The position numbers were made by a program, and so were the translations under genes. From the NCBI GenBank assembly GCA_905188085.1, contig CAJJKN010000001.1:186001-250000 (forward strand): 64,000 nt of DNA, read 5' to 3'. The number at the start of each line of letters is the position of its first letter. Position 1 is the first letter of the stretch. Below the pieces are notes generated by a model. It did no database searches, was not told the origin of the DNA, and worked only from the letters and a program-made list of their open reading frames with translations. Source of the stretch: an uncultured Bacillota bacterium (GTDB taxonomy: Bacteria > Bacillota > Clostridia > Christensenellales > QAND01). Below, piece by piece: positions 42,953 to 52,189 of this stretch.

Positions 42953-43633
42953 GTGGGACTCATCGACGGGCTCAGCGGGGTTATATACAGTAATCTGATT
43001 CGCGAAGGCCGGTACTTGCTATTTTTTCAAGGGCTGTGGACAACCTTAGAGATCACGGCGTTTGCGCTGCTGCTGGGCATTGTGATCGGCACGCTGGTGG
43101 CGCTGGTGCGCGTGATGCATGTAAAGGTGCTGGATAAAATTGCCAAGGCGTATGTGGATATCATCCGCGGCACGCCGGCGGTGGTGCAGCTGGTAATCAT
43201 CTATTATGCCATTTTGGGCGGCGTAAACCTGCCGAAAGTGCTGGTGGCGTCTGTGGCGTTTGCCATCAACTCCGGGGCGTATGTATCGGAATTGATTCGC
43301 GGCGGCATTCTGGCCATCGACAAAGGGCAGATGGAAGCGGCGCGAAGCCTGGGCATGAGCTGGGGCAAATCCATGCGGTATATCATCATTCCGCAGGCCA
43401 CCAAGCATATTTTGCCGGCGTTGGTCAACGAATGTATCCAGGTATTAAAGGAAACCGCCATTGCAGGCTACATTGCCCTGGACGATTTAACGCGCATGGG
43501 CAATATCATCCGGAGCCGTACATTTGACGCATATACGCCGTTTATTGTGGTGGCTGTGATCTATTTCTATACCACGACGATTCTATCGCTGTTTGCAGAG
43601 CGGTTGGAAAAGAGGTTGAGAGCCAGTGATTAA
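42953..43633 (+). CDS. Amino-acid ABC transporter permease (HisM/GlnP type)
   Basis: GTG start behind GGAGGAGG; 226 residues, about five membrane helices. The HEAT-type permease has the coupling loop EAARSLGMSWGKSMRYIIIPQATKHILP (the EAA motif), which docks on the ATPase, and FRGTP-like IIRGTPAVVQ. It forms the channel for the polar amino acid. It overlaps the ATPase gene by 8 nt. Confidence 0.94.
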   Translation: MGLIDGLSGVIYSNLIREGRYLLFFQGLWTTLEITAFALLLGIVIGTLVALVRVMHVKVLDKIAKAYVDIIRGTPAVVQLVIIYYAILGGVNLPKVLVASVAFAINSGAYVSELIRGGILAIDKGQMEAARSLGMSWGKSMRYIIIPQATKHILPALVNECIQVLKETAIAGYIALDDLTRMGNIIRSRTFDAYTPFIVVAVIYFYTTTILSLFAERLEKRLRASD

Positions 43634-44348
43634 GGTTGAAAATCTTCATAAATATTTTGGCGAACTGGAAGTGCTGAAAGGCGTGAACGCCGAAATAAAA
43701 AAATCCGAAGTGGTATGCGTGATCGGCCCTTCGGGCAGCGGGAAAAGCACGTTTTTGCGCTGCCTGAACCTGTTGGAAGTGCCTACGGACGGGAAGATCT
43801 ATATCGACGGAGTAGAACTGATGGAACACCAGAAAGAGATCGATAAATACCGCCAGAAGGTGGGGATGGTGTTTCAGCAGTTTAATCTGTTTCCGCATAT
43901 GACGGTGATGAAAAACATCACGCTGGCGCCGGTTCAGGTGCTGGGGATGGAGCAGGAAAAGGCGGAAAGCCTGGCTGCTTCTCTGCTGGACAGAGTAGGC
44001 CTGTTGGATAAAAAAGACGAATATCCCAATCGTTTATCCGGCGGCCAGAAACAGCGCGTGGCCATTGCCCGTGCTTTGGCGATGAACCCGGAAATTATGC
44101 TCTTTGACGAACCGACCAGCGCGCTGGACCCGGAAATGGTGGGCGAAGTGTTGGAAGTGGTGCGCCAATTGGCAGCAGACGGGATGACGATGGTGATCGT
44201 GACCCATGAAATGGGCTTTGCCAGAGAGGTGGCAAACCGTGTGTTGTTTATGGATGGCGGCATCATTGAAGAAGAGGGCACGCCGGAAGAGGTGTTTGGT
44301 GCGCCGAAGAGCCCCAGAACCCAATCGTTTTTAAATAAGGTGCTGTAA
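43626..44348 (+). CDS. Amino-acid ABC transporter ATPase (GlnQ/HisP type)
   Basis: GTG start overlapping the permease stop; 240 residues. Walker A GPSGSGKST (34-42), Q-loop VFQQFNLFPH, signature LSGGQKQRVAIARAL, Walker B IMLFDEPTSALDPE and H-loop VTHEMGFA. Energises uptake by the preceding permease and binding protein. The last gene that clearly belongs to the operon; a small membrane protein gene follows 18 nt later. Confidence 0.96.
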   Translation: MIKVENLHKYFGELEVLKGVNAEIKKSEVVCVIGPSGSGKSTFLRCLNLLEVPTDGKIYIDGVELMEHQKEIDKYRQKVGMVFQQFNLFPHMTVMKNITLAPVQVLGMEQEKAESLAASLLDRVGLLDKKDEYPNRLSGGQKQRVAIARALAMNPEIMLFDEPTSALDPEMVGEVLEVVRQLAADGMTMVIVTHEMGFAREVANRVLFMDGGIIEEEGTPEEVFGAPKSPRTQSFLNKVL

Positions 44349-44366
44349 AGGCGGAAAGGAAAAACC

Positions 44367-44933
44367 ATGTCAGACGCACGCAACGTATACATAATTCTCT
44401 TTGTGATGCTGCTGTTGCCCATTGTGTTTTATATGCTTCGGCGCCGCTATCGCACACATGATACAAAAAAGAAAATGCGCTGTTTGGTATATATGGTTGT
44501 GATGATCATTGCGGCCGGCGGAGCATGCTTTGGCCTGTATAGCCATACGATTCATACGGAGCCGCTTTTGGTGGCGGAGCAGACGGCGGGGGCGCTGTAT
44601 CAGGCGGAGACGGCCGGGCAGGAAGCAGCGGCTGCGCTGAAAGAAAAAGAGCTGCTGGAAGAAAGCGGCCAGGTGCAGCAGCTGGGCACCGGCAACTGGG
44701 CCGATTTTGCCGGCGCTTCCATTGAAATGCCGGACAAAAATATAGAATTGGAAAACGGAAAGTATTATCCGATTGTTTTGGAAAAACAGGATGCAAGGCT
44801 GTGCTTGGCCATGAAGATTACCCAAAACAAAACGCATACAAAAGTTTCGGATATTGTGGTTTTATGGCCGGAAGAAATTGGCGAAAAGCTGGACAGCGTT
44901 ACGTTTTTTGAATCCGGAAATTTGCCGCAATAA
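44367..44933 (+). CDS. Membrane protein of unknown function
   Basis: 188 residues. Helices at about 7-24 and 38-58 flank a basic loop (RRRYRTHDTKKK), followed by an extracytoplasmic domain (about 60-188) with an Ala/Glu-rich helix and a strand-rich end (VLEKQDARLCLAMKITQNKT). No family recognised. It is 18 nt downstream of the ABC ATPase gene with an AAGGAAA site, so probably co-transcribed; a link to amino-acid uptake is not shown. Confidence 0.7.
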   Translation: MSDARNVYIILFVMLLLPIVFYMLRRRYRTHDTKKKMRCLVYMVVMIIAAGGACFGLYSHTIHTEPLLVAEQTAGALYQAETAGQEAAAALKEKELLEESGQVQQLGTGNWADFAGASIEMPDKNIELENGKYYPIVLEKQDARLCLAMKITQNKTHTKVSDIVVLWPEEIGEKLDSVTFFESGNLPQ

Positions 44934-44946
44934 GTCGTGAGAAAAG

Positions 44947-44971
44947 AAAAAAGACCCATTGGGTCTTTTTT
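44947..44971 (+). terminator. Terminator of the ABC transporter operon
   Basis: AAAAAAGACCC pairs with GGGTCTTTTTT (44947-44957 with 44961-44971) over a tight ATT loop. Confidence 0.85.
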
Positions 44972-45356
44972 GTTGCCCGGCAAAATGCTTTTGCACAAGG
45001 GCGAACCTTTCACAGAGCTTTGCAAAAGCGAGCAATGCCGAAAGCAGACAAACAAATGCGAAGCGGCAGAATAGAATAAAAAATTTTTGCAGACGGGGCG
45101 CGTTGCAGGCTTTTGAGCTTGGTTGTTTATGGAGGACAGACACTTTGGAAAGGGAAAAGGGCGGACAAAACAAAGACAAAGGACCATTGGCATTATTCAT
45201 TTGAGGAAAGAAAATAGGGGAGGAACAGAAAGCAATTCGCCGAAGGTGCGAAAAACGGGAAGATAAGACGGTGGGATTTTAGGCAAAGGAACGGAGAAAC
45301 AAGATTCAAACGAAAAACGGTTGCACCCCTTGCCGTGCGTTGGCATAGCGTGCAAT
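44972..45356. other. Gene-free stretch
   Basis: About 385 bp, A/G-rich on the plus strand. Short frames on both strands lack ribosome sites and conserved features. I see no RNA gene; a leader or promoter for the YtaF-like gene must lie near its 3' end. Confidence 0.4.
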
Positions 45357-45372
45357 AAAGGGGGTGAAACGT

Positions 45373-45897
45373 TTGCATGGAATTTCCATCTGTTTATTGG
45401 GGATAGCCACAAACTTGGATAACCTTTGCATTGGAATGGCCTACGGCTGCCGGGGGCAGAAAATAGGCGTGCGTGTGAATGCATACATAGCGCTGATATC
45501 CGGGTTGATCAGCCTGGTTTTATGTTTGTTTTCTTCCTGCATCGCAGAGGGCCTGCAAACCCTGCCCAATTTTATAGGCGCATGTTTGCTGATAGCCATC
45601 GGCATTTGGACGTTGTGGCCAAAACAGCAAAAAGAGACGGCGGTGGCAGCGCAGGCATCGGCCTGGGTGCTGGGGCTGGCGTTGGCGGTAAATTGCATTC
45701 CCGCTGCTTTCGGCGCGGGGCTGACGGGGTTGTCGCCCGTTTGGCTGGGGAGTGCTGTTGCGGTTTTTAGCTTTGTGACGGTGGGCGTCGGCAACCGATT
45801 GGGGTGCTCGGCCAGAGAACGATGGCCGGGTCGGCTGCTGGATGTTGTTTCTGCGCTATGCATGTTGGTGATCGGCGTTGTGGAAATGATGTGGTGA
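45373..45897 (+). CDS. ytaF: YtaF-like membrane protein (MntP superfamily)
   Basis: TTG start at 45373 with AAGGGGGTG 6 nt upstream; 174 residues. Six membrane helices in two repeats: the first opens with GIATNLDNLCIGMAYG, the second with LALAVNCIPAAFGAGLTG; in the MntP superfamily the Asp of the DN pair is a transport residue. Bacillus YtaF is a sporulation membrane protein of unclear function, and MntP relatives export Mn2+. The protein is a little shorter than the Bacillus one (about 210). Confidence 0.75.
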   Translation: MHGISICLLGIATNLDNLCIGMAYGCRGQKIGVRVNAYIALISGLISLVLCLFSSCIAEGLQTLPNFIGACLLIAIGIWTLWPKQQKETAVAAQASAWVLGLALAVNCIPAAFGAGLTGLSPVWLGSAVAVFSFVTVGVGNRLGCSARERWPGRLLDVVSALCMLVIGVVEMMW

Positions 45898-45902
45898 ACA
45901 AA

Positions 45903-45930
45903 AAAGCGGCGGATTTCGCTGCTTTTCTTG
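45903..45930 (+). terminator. Terminator of the YtaF-like gene
   Basis: AAAAGCGGCG (45903-45912) pairs with CGCTGCTTTT (45918-45927) with one G-U pair, followed by CTT. Confidence 0.65.
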
Positions 45931-46010
45931 TATAAACGCGGACCGGCGGGCGTTGATGGATTGAAATTGCGGGGGAAATACAAAAACAAAAAAGAATCCG
46001 AACGGATATA

Positions 46011-46037
46011 AAAAGATCGCCGATGCATCATCGGCGA
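46011..46037 (-). terminator. Terminator of the metallophosphoesterase gene
   Basis: On the minus strand TCGCCGAT (46037-46030) pairs with ATCGGCGA (46024-46017), then TCTTTTT. Confidence 0.8.
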
Positions 46038-46053
46038 CCGAACGGCGATAGAA

Positions 46054-47199
46054 TCAATCGTCAAACGTTAACGTGGCAAGGACCAATTCCGAACGGGAGC
46101 CCATGCGGAGCCGCGGGCCCCAGGTGCCATATCCGCAGGAGACAACGGCGGTAAAGTCTCCTTTTTTCCAGAGCCCGAAATCCGTTTCAAACTGACGATG
46201 GGTAATCAGGGAAATAGGGAACATTTGGCCCTTATGCGTATGCCCGGAAAACTGAACATCCACCCCGGCATCGGCTGCTTCCTGCAGCTGATTCGGCTGA
46301 TGGTCTATCACGAGCAAAGGCAGGGAAGCATCCAGCGGGGAAAGCAGCGCTGAAAGCGAAGCGCGGGGCGCGCAGGCTGTGCCGGAAAACCCGTAATCCG
46401 CACGGCCGATCAGATAGAAAGACTGATCGATAAGCACAGCTTTATCATACAAAACATGAAGCCCGCTTTGCTCAAAAAAAGCAATGGTTTCTTCTACGGA
46501 GGCGCCGTGGCGCACATCGTGATTGCCAAGGCAGACATACGCGCCATAGTGGGCGGAGAGGGTGCGCAGGGTTTGGGAGATTTTATCGGCATCGTGCAGA
46601 CTGGGCAGCCCGGCATCCAACAGATCGCCGGCGATGAGAATAAGATCGGGCTGCAAAGCGTTGATCTTTTGGCATAATGCAGTTAGCTGTGTATGGTCGA
46701 TCAAAACGCCGAGATGTATATCCGAAACCAGCGCAATGCGGAGGCAGCGAAGCGCACCGGCCTTTTTGTGTACGGAAATTTGATAACGCGTAACACGCGG
46801 CGAAACGGCACAGAACGTGCCTTTTATCAACAACGCAGCAACCACGGCCAGAATGAAAAAAGAGGCGTAAAACAGCAGCTGCGCGCTAAAACGAACATGA
46901 AACAGACAAAGAAAGGCTATGCGCAGAACATCCAGCCCGCCAAAGCCGATGAGCAGGGGCGCAAGCGCACCCACCCAATGTCCGCCGACCCAGATGAAAA
47001 ACCGCCGCAGCTTTAGCGGCAGGGGGGCGGTAAAATATCCGATTTGAAACGCGGTGCCCAGAAAAAGGACAAGCAAAGCCGTGCCCCACAGCGGCATATG
47101 GCAAAGAGGAAATAAAAACCAGAGGTATAGACGATACCCTAAATAAAAATGCGAAAGGGCAAAAACAACCCAAAAAGCAAGAGAAACAAGGAAAACCAT
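46054..47199 (-). CDS. Membrane metallophosphoesterase (YkuE/YaeI type)
   Basis: 381 residues. Four membrane helices in the first 130 residues (about 2-22, 37-57, 70-90, 105-130), then a calcineurin-like phosphoesterase with the metal motifs SDIHLG, GDLLD, GNHDVRHG and FSGHTHKGQ. Soluble homologues such as B. subtilis YkuE and E. coli YaeI act on phospholipid- or UDP-linked substrates at the membrane. Monocistronic. The 490-bp upstream region is otherwise without genes. Confidence 0.9.
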   Translation of the reverse strand: MVFLVSLAFWVVFALSHFYLGYRLYLWFLFPLCHMPLWGTALLVLFLGTAFQIGYFTAPLPLKLRRFFIWVGGHWVGALAPLLIGFGGLDVLRIAFLCLFHVRFSAQLLFYASFFILAVVAALLIKGTFCAVSPRVTRYQISVHKKAGALRCLRIALVSDIHLGVLIDHTQLTALCQKINALQPDLILIAGDLLDAGLPSLHDADKISQTLRTLSAHYGAYVCLGNHDVRHGASVEETIAFFEQSGLHVLYDKAVLIDQSFYLIGRADYGFSGTACAPRASLSALLSPLDASLPLLVIDHQPNQLQEAADAGVDVQFSGHTHKGQMFPISLITHRQFETDFGLWKKGDFTAVVSCGYGTWGPRLRMGSRSELVLATLTFDD

Positions 47200-47692
47200 A
47201 GTTGGCCTGCCTTTCTATAGAATAAAAGAAAAGAATAAAAATATTTTAACATAGCCAAAACAACGCTTCAATGAGAATGAAAAACAGAGGAAATAACGAA
47301 TAAGACCGGACATCTGTCCGGTCTTGCAAGAGAGGGATTGTATAGAGAAACAAAGGAGTGTGTTCTCCTGCTGCAAAAAAGCAGCAACGCACGGCATTGG
47401 TCGCTCAAATGCCGGCTATGGAAACGAGACGCGAAGGCAAAGGCTGCTTTCGTACTCGATGACGACAGTGTATCAGCGGAAGGAAAAAGGGTCAAAGCCA
47501 AAGAGAAAAAGACAGAAACGGAAAAGAGAAAAATTCATTATAATACGGTATAAAAAAATTCCGGCAGAAAATTGTAAATTCTAAAAAATGGCACAAATTT
47601 GTACGATAATTACAGAAAGATAATTGCATTATTAAATACGGTTTGATAAAATAATTCGACAAATTTTACACAAACTTTTGGGAGGGAATGGC
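47200..47692. other. Gene-free region with palindrome upstream of the hydrogenase operon
   Basis: An 11-bp inverted repeat (AAGACCGGACA 47302-47312, TGTCCGGTCTT 47315-47325) has only two bases between its arms, an operator-like geometry. Short frames in the region lack support. The last 130 bp before hydC are very AT-rich and include TTGCAT and several TATAAT-like hexamers, but no single promoter stands out. Confidence 0.45.
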
Positions 47693-48166
47693 ATGAACGC
47701 GTCCTTTGACGTAAAGCAAATGGATGAGATTCTGGCAAAACATGGCAAACAGGCGAGCAATATCATTGCCATCCTGCAAGATGTGCAGGAAGCATACCGG
47801 TATTTACCCAGGGAGATTTTCCCGTATCTTTCCAAGGAACTGGGTATGACCACGGCAAATATTTACAGCGTGGCAACATTCTATGAAAACTTTTCTCTGG
47901 AACCGAAAGGAAAATACGTGATCAAGGTATGTAACGGCACAGCCTGCCACGTGCGCAAATCCATTCCGATCCTGGAGAAATTGAGAGAGACGCTGAAATT
48001 AAAAGAAGGACAGCACACCACGGACGATTTTGTCTTCACGGTGGAAACTGTTTCCTGCCTGGGCGCTTGCGGCTTGGCGCCGGTGTTGATGGTAAACGAT
48101 ACGGTATATCCGTCCATGACGCCTGAAAAAGTGGTGGCATTGGTACAAGAACTGCGGGAGGGATAA
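47693..48166 (+). CDS. hydC: Hydrogenase NuoE-like [2Fe-2S] subunit
   Basis: 157 residues from ATG 47693 (GGGAGGGAATGGC upstream). A helical N-terminus (YRYLPREIFPYLSKELGMTTANIYSVATFYENF) is followed by a thioredoxin-like [2Fe-2S] domain with ligands in CNGTACH and CLGACG. It is the smallest subunit of HydABC/Hnd complexes, which couple NADH and ferredoxin oxidation to H2 production (electron bifurcation/confurcation). It is 4 nt upstream of hydB. Confidence 0.93.
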   Translation: MNASFDVKQMDEILAKHGKQASNIIAILQDVQEAYRYLPREIFPYLSKELGMTTANIYSVATFYENFSLEPKGKYVIKVCNGTACHVRKSIPILEKLRETLKLKEGQHTTDDFVFTVETVSCLGACGLAPVLMVNDTVYPSMTPEKVVALVQELREG

Positions 48167-48170
48167 GACG

Positions 48171-50048
48171 ATGAAATTCCAAAACAGACAGGATCTGGAC
48201 CAGGCGCGCGCAGCATATAAAAAGGCGTTGGATCTGGAAACCAAAAAGATTTTGATCTGCGCCGGCACGGGCTGTGTGGCGGGCGGATCGCTGAAAATTT
48301 ATGATCGCTTTTTAGAATTGATGAAAGAGCGCAACATCCGCTGCGAAGTGCGGCTGGAAAAAGAGCCGCATGATGAATCCATCGGTTTGAAAAAAAGCGG
48401 ATGTCACGGCTTTTGCGAAATGGGGCCGTTGGTTCGTTTGGAGCCGGGCGGTTATCTGTATATCAAGGTGAAACCGGAAGACTGTGAAGAGATTCTGGAA
48501 AAAACCGTGCTGGGCGGAGAATATATCGACCGGTTGGCGTACAAGAAAAACGGGGAAGTCTATCGCCAGCAGGAAGAGATTCCGTTCTATAAAAAACAGA
48601 CCCGTAACGTATTGGAACATTGCGGGCATATCGATGCAAACTCTCTGGAAGAATATCTGGCGCTGGGCGGCTATGAAGCGTTTGAAAAAGCGCTGTTTGA
48701 TATGACGGGAGACGAAATCGTAGAACAGGTGGAAAAAGCAAACCTGCGCGGCCGCGGCGGCGGCGGATACCCGACCGGACGCAAATGGGCGCAGGTGAGA
48801 AGACAAAAAAGCGAAGAAAAATATATTGTATGTAACGGTGATGAAGGGGACCCGGGCGCGTTTATGGACCGCAGCATTATGGAAGGGGACCCGCACCGCA
48901 TGCTGGAAGGCATGATGATCGCCGGCATTGCCGTGGGCGCTTCCAAGGGCTATATCTATGTGCGCGCGGAATATCCGCTGGCGGTGTCCCGTTTGCAGAC
49001 GGCCATTCAACAGGCAGAAGAATACGGCCTTTTGGGCGATAACATCCTGGGCAGCGGAAAGAGCTTTACCATGCAGATCAACCGCGGCGCCGGCGCATTT
49101 GTTTGCGGCGAAGGCTCGGCTTTGACGGCCTCCATCGAAGGGAAACGCGGCATGCCGCGCGTAAAACCGCCGCGCACGGTGGAACAGGGCCTGTTTGGCA
49201 AACCCACGGTATTGAACAACGTGGAAACCTTTGCCAACGTGCCGCCAATTATCTCCAAAGGGGCGGATGAATTCTTAAAGATCGGCACGCCGACCAGCCC
49301 CGGCACCAAAGCCTTTGCCTTGACGGGCAACATTGAAAACACCGGCTTGATCGAAGTACCGATGGGCACAACGCTGCGCGAGATTATCTATGATATCGGC
49401 GGCGGCATTCGCGACGGAAAACAGCTGAAAGCCGTGCAGATCGGCGGCCCGTCCGGCGGATGTTTGACGACAAAACACCTGGATTTGCCGTTGGATTTTG
49501 ACTCTTTGAAAAAGGTGAACGCCATGATCGGCTCCGGCGGCATGGTGGTTATGGATGAATCCAGCTGCATGGTGGAAGTGGCTCGCTTCTTTATGAGCTT
49601 TACCCAGAATGAGTCCTGCGGCAAATGCGTGCCGTGCAGAGAAGGCACAAAGCGCATGTTGGAGATTTTGGAGCGCATCGTGGCCGGCAAAGGACAGCCG
49701 GACGACATTGAGTTGCTGATGGAGCTGGCGCAGACGGTTTCCGCCACGGCCCTGTGCGGCCTGGGCAAGAGCGCGGGCAACCCGGTGGTAAGCACGATTC
49801 AAAACTTCCGCGATGAATATGAAGCGCATGTGTTTGACCATAACTGCCCGGCCAAACAGTGTCAAAAGCTGAAGAAATTCACCATCGATCCGGAGAAGTG
49901 CAGAGGCTGCTCGAAGTGTTCTCGCCTATGTCCGGTGGGTGCGATTACAGGGGAAATCAAAAAGCCGTTTGTAATTGATCAGGAAAAATGTATCAAGTGC
50001 GGCACTTGTATAGAATCGTGTGCTTTTGCGGCCATTAGGGAGGACTGA
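48171..50048 (+). CDS. hydB: Hydrogenase NuoF-like NADH/FMN subunit
   Basis: 625 residues: an N-terminal thioredoxin-like [2Fe-2S] domain (CAGTGC...CHGFC), the NADH/FMN domain (RGRGGGGYPTGRKW; NGDEGDPGAFMDR), SLBB domain, the N3-type [4Fe-4S] motif ESCGKCVPCREGT, and two C-terminal [4Fe-4S] ferredoxin motifs (CRGCSKCSRLCP; CIKCGTCIESC). This is the full HydB/HndC architecture of bifurcating hydrogenases; the FMN is the proposed bifurcation site. It lies 4 nt after hydC and 5 nt before hydA. Confidence 0.96.
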   Translation: MKFQNRQDLDQARAAYKKALDLETKKILICAGTGCVAGGSLKIYDRFLELMKERNIRCEVRLEKEPHDESIGLKKSGCHGFCEMGPLVRLEPGGYLYIKVKPEDCEEILEKTVLGGEYIDRLAYKKNGEVYRQQEEIPFYKKQTRNVLEHCGHIDANSLEEYLALGGYEAFEKALFDMTGDEIVEQVEKANLRGRGGGGYPTGRKWAQVRRQKSEEKYIVCNGDEGDPGAFMDRSIMEGDPHRMLEGMMIAGIAVGASKGYIYVRAEYPLAVSRLQTAIQQAEEYGLLGDNILGSGKSFTMQINRGAGAFVCGEGSALTASIEGKRGMPRVKPPRTVEQGLFGKPTVLNNVETFANVPPIISKGADEFLKIGTPTSPGTKAFALTGNIENTGLIEVPMGTTLREIIYDIGGGIRDGKQLKAVQIGGPSGGCLTTKHLDLPLDFDSLKKVNAMIGSGGMVVMDESSCMVEVARFFMSFTQNESCGKCVPCREGTKRMLEILERIVAGKGQPDDIELLMELAQTVSATALCGLGKSAGNPVVSTIQNFRDEYEAHVFDHNCPAKQCQKLKKFTIDPEKCRGCSKCSRLCPVGAITGEIKKPFVIDQEKCIKCGTCIESCAFAAIRED

Positions 50049-50053
50049 GAACG

Positions 50054-51742
50054 ATGAGCGGACAATTTATGATGATTGATAATATGCCGGTGGAAATCAA
50101 CGGCGAAAAAAACCTGCTGGAGTTGATTCGCAAAACCGGCATTGAATTGCCTACTTTCTGTTATTATTCCGAGCTTTCCGTCTATGGCGCCTGCCGTATG
50201 TGCATGGTGGAAAACAGCCGTGGCGGAATGGAAGCGGCCTGTTCTACGCCGCCGCGGGCCGGGATGGAAATTTACACCAACACCCCGAAGCTGCGCAAAT
50301 ACCGCAAGATGATTTTGGAACTGCTGCTTTCCAACCATTGTAGCTCGTGTACGACCTGCGAAAAGAACGGGGATTGCAGATTGCAGGAGCTGGCCAAGCG
50401 GTTTGGCATTGATAAATTGAGGTTTGAAAAGCCGGAAGAAAAGAACTTGGTGGACGATTCCTCTCCGTCTATCTTCCGAGACCCCACAAAATGTATTTTG
50501 TGCGGCGACTGTGTGCGCATGTGTAACGAAGTGCAAAACGTGGGCGCCATCGACTTTGCCTTCCGCGGCTCCAAAATGGAGGTTATGCCGGCGTTTAACG
50601 AGCCGATCAATAATACAAACTGCGTAGGCTGCGGACAATGTTCTGCGGTATGCCCGACCGGCGCTATCGTCATTAAAAACGATACGCAAAAGGTGTGGGA
50701 TGCGCTGAGCGACCCGAATACCAAGGTGATTGCGCAGATCGCGCCGGCGGTGCGCGTGGGCATCGGCCATGATTTGGGTGTGGAAATCGGACAGAACACG
50801 ATGGGGCAGATCGTGGCGGCGCTGCGGAAAATGGGCTTTGACCTGGTTTTCGATACCGTAACCGGCGCGGATTTGACGGTGCTGGAAGAATCCAACGAAT
50901 TTTTAGAACGGGTGCAAAACGGCGGAAAGCTGCCGCTGTTCACTTCCTGCTGCCCGGGCTGGATTAAACATGCGGAATTCAAACATCCCGAGCTGTTGGA
51001 AAACATTTCTTCGTGCAAATCGCCGATGCAGATGTTTGGCTCTGTGATTAAAGAATTTTATAAAGATGACGAGAAGAAGATCGTCAGCGTGGCGATTATG
51101 CCGTGTACGGCGAAAAAGGGAGAAGGCGCCCGCGATGAATTTATCGTAGACGGCGAACCTGTGATCGATCATGTAATCACCACGCAGGAACTGGTGAAAA
51201 TGATCCGCGAAGCAAACATCGCCTTTGCTGATTTGCTGCCGGAAGCGGTGGACCTTCCGTTTGGCATCAACAGCGGCGCGGGCGTGATCTTCGGCGTAAC
51301 CGGCGGCGTAACCGAAGCGGTGCTGCGCTATCTGTTGAAAGACAAATCCGCAGCAGCGCTGCGCCAGATTTCTTTCACCGGTGTGCGCGGGCTCAAAGGC
51401 GTGAAGGAATGCACAGTGGATTATGAAGGCATGGAAGTGAAGATTGCCATTGTCAACGGGCTGAAAAATGCAGATGATTTGATTGCAAAGATTCAGTCCG
51501 GCGAGAAGGAATATCACTTTGTGGAAGTGATGGCCTGCCCGAACGGCTGCGTTTGCGGCGGCGGCCAACCGTATGCGTTCCGCCGTGCAGGACAGCGCAG
51601 AGCAGAGGGCTTGTATGAAGCGGACCGTTTGAGCTATATCAAACATTCCGAACAGAACAAGACCGTGCTGGATCTTTACGAGGGCCTCTTGAAAGGCCGC
51701 GAACACGAGCTGCTGCATGTGCATTACCATGGGGCAAAATAA
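50054..51742 (+). CDS. hydA: [FeFe] hydrogenase catalytic subunit
   Basis: 562 residues. N-terminal [2Fe-2S] (Cys36, 47, 50, 63), the His-ligated [4Fe-4S] region NHCSSCTTCEKNGDC (94-108), two [4Fe-4S] ferredoxin motifs (147-157, 190-200), then the H-cluster domain. The three H-cluster motifs are TSCCPGW (297-303), MPCTAKK (349-355) and MACPNGCVCGGGQP (493-506). The proton-relay cysteine 299 and cluster ligands 300, 351(region), 495 and 499 are present. Asn497 replaces the usual Gly and there is an extra Cys501. No HydEFG maturases are in the window. Last gene of hydCBA. Confidence 0.96.
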   Translation: MSGQFMMIDNMPVEINGEKNLLELIRKTGIELPTFCYYSELSVYGACRMCMVENSRGGMEAACSTPPRAGMEIYTNTPKLRKYRKMILELLLSNHCSSCTTCEKNGDCRLQELAKRFGIDKLRFEKPEEKNLVDDSSPSIFRDPTKCILCGDCVRMCNEVQNVGAIDFAFRGSKMEVMPAFNEPINNTNCVGCGQCSAVCPTGAIVIKNDTQKVWDALSDPNTKVIAQIAPAVRVGIGHDLGVEIGQNTMGQIVAALRKMGFDLVFDTVTGADLTVLEESNEFLERVQNGGKLPLFTSCCPGWIKHAEFKHPELLENISSCKSPMQMFGSVIKEFYKDDEKKIVSVAIMPCTAKKGEGARDEFIVDGEPVIDHVITTQELVKMIREANIAFADLLPEAVDLPFGINSGAGVIFGVTGGVTEAVLRYLLKDKSAAALRQISFTGVRGLKGVKECTVDYEGMEVKIAIVNGLKNADDLIAKIQSGEKEYHFVEVMACPNGCVCGGGQPYAFRRAGQRRAEGLYEADRLSYIKHSEQNKTVLDLYEGLLKGREHELLHVHYHGAK

Positions 51743-51753
51743 AGCACAAAAGC

Positions 51754-51786
51754 AAAAACAGGCGTGCGTTTGTACGCCTGTTTTTT
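51754..51786 (+). terminator. Terminator of hydCBA
   Basis: AAAAACAGGCGT (51754-51765) pairs with ACGCCTGTTTTT (51774-51785), with T run. Confidence 0.87.
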
Positions 51787-52125
51787 ATATTGCAAAGGAG
51801 GAAAATAATAAAAACGTTGGGCGAAGAAAGGGTAGTGGGCTGTGTTATAGGAAATGCTGTACAGAAGAAACAGAGAACAAATCGTTTGAATAAGGTTGTT
51901 TTGTTTAGGAAGAAACGGTGGGATTGGTATAGAGTAACTTCATTTTGGAAAAGTAGCCTGGAAGAACATGACAGAATGTATCCAGGTTGCCTTTTATGGA
52001 GGGAAGATGGAGAGAACGGAAACTCTGTGAAAAGAGAATAAAAAACGAAAGGATTTGCAGAAACCTATAAAAAATAAAAACAGCCGGGCACGTTTTGGCC
52101 GGAAAGCGCGGAAAAGAAACAGGAA
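51787..52125. other. Gene-poor stretch between the two hydrogenase operons
   Basis: A plus-strand frame (51790-52041) has no properly spaced start and looks non-coding. CCTGGA (about 51957) and TCCAGG (about 51981) enclose an ACAT/ATGT stem, a 35-nt hairpin followed by TTGCCTTTTATGG, which could be a regulatory RNA element. Nothing else is recognised. Confidence 0.35.
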
Positions 52126-52154
52126 TTGAAATTTTTGTGGATTTTATGTATCCT
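52126..52154 (+). promoter_or_regulatory. Promoter of the sensory hydrogenase operon
   Basis: TTGAAA (52126-52131) and TATCCT (52149-52154) are 17 nt apart, about 35 nt upstream of the first gene. Confidence 0.5.
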
Positions 52155-52189
52155 GTAAAGAAGAGTATATCGGAAAGAGGGGAAACCAA

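Noticed and set aside
47593..47602. ACAAATTTGT palindrome as a Rex (NADH-sensing) operator for the hydrogenase operon
   Set aside because: Too short and lacking the longer TTGTGAA-type half sites expected of Rex.
51790..52041. 83-codon plus-strand frame after hydCBA
   Set aside because: No ribosome site at a usable distance, odd composition, overlaps hairpin-forming DNA.
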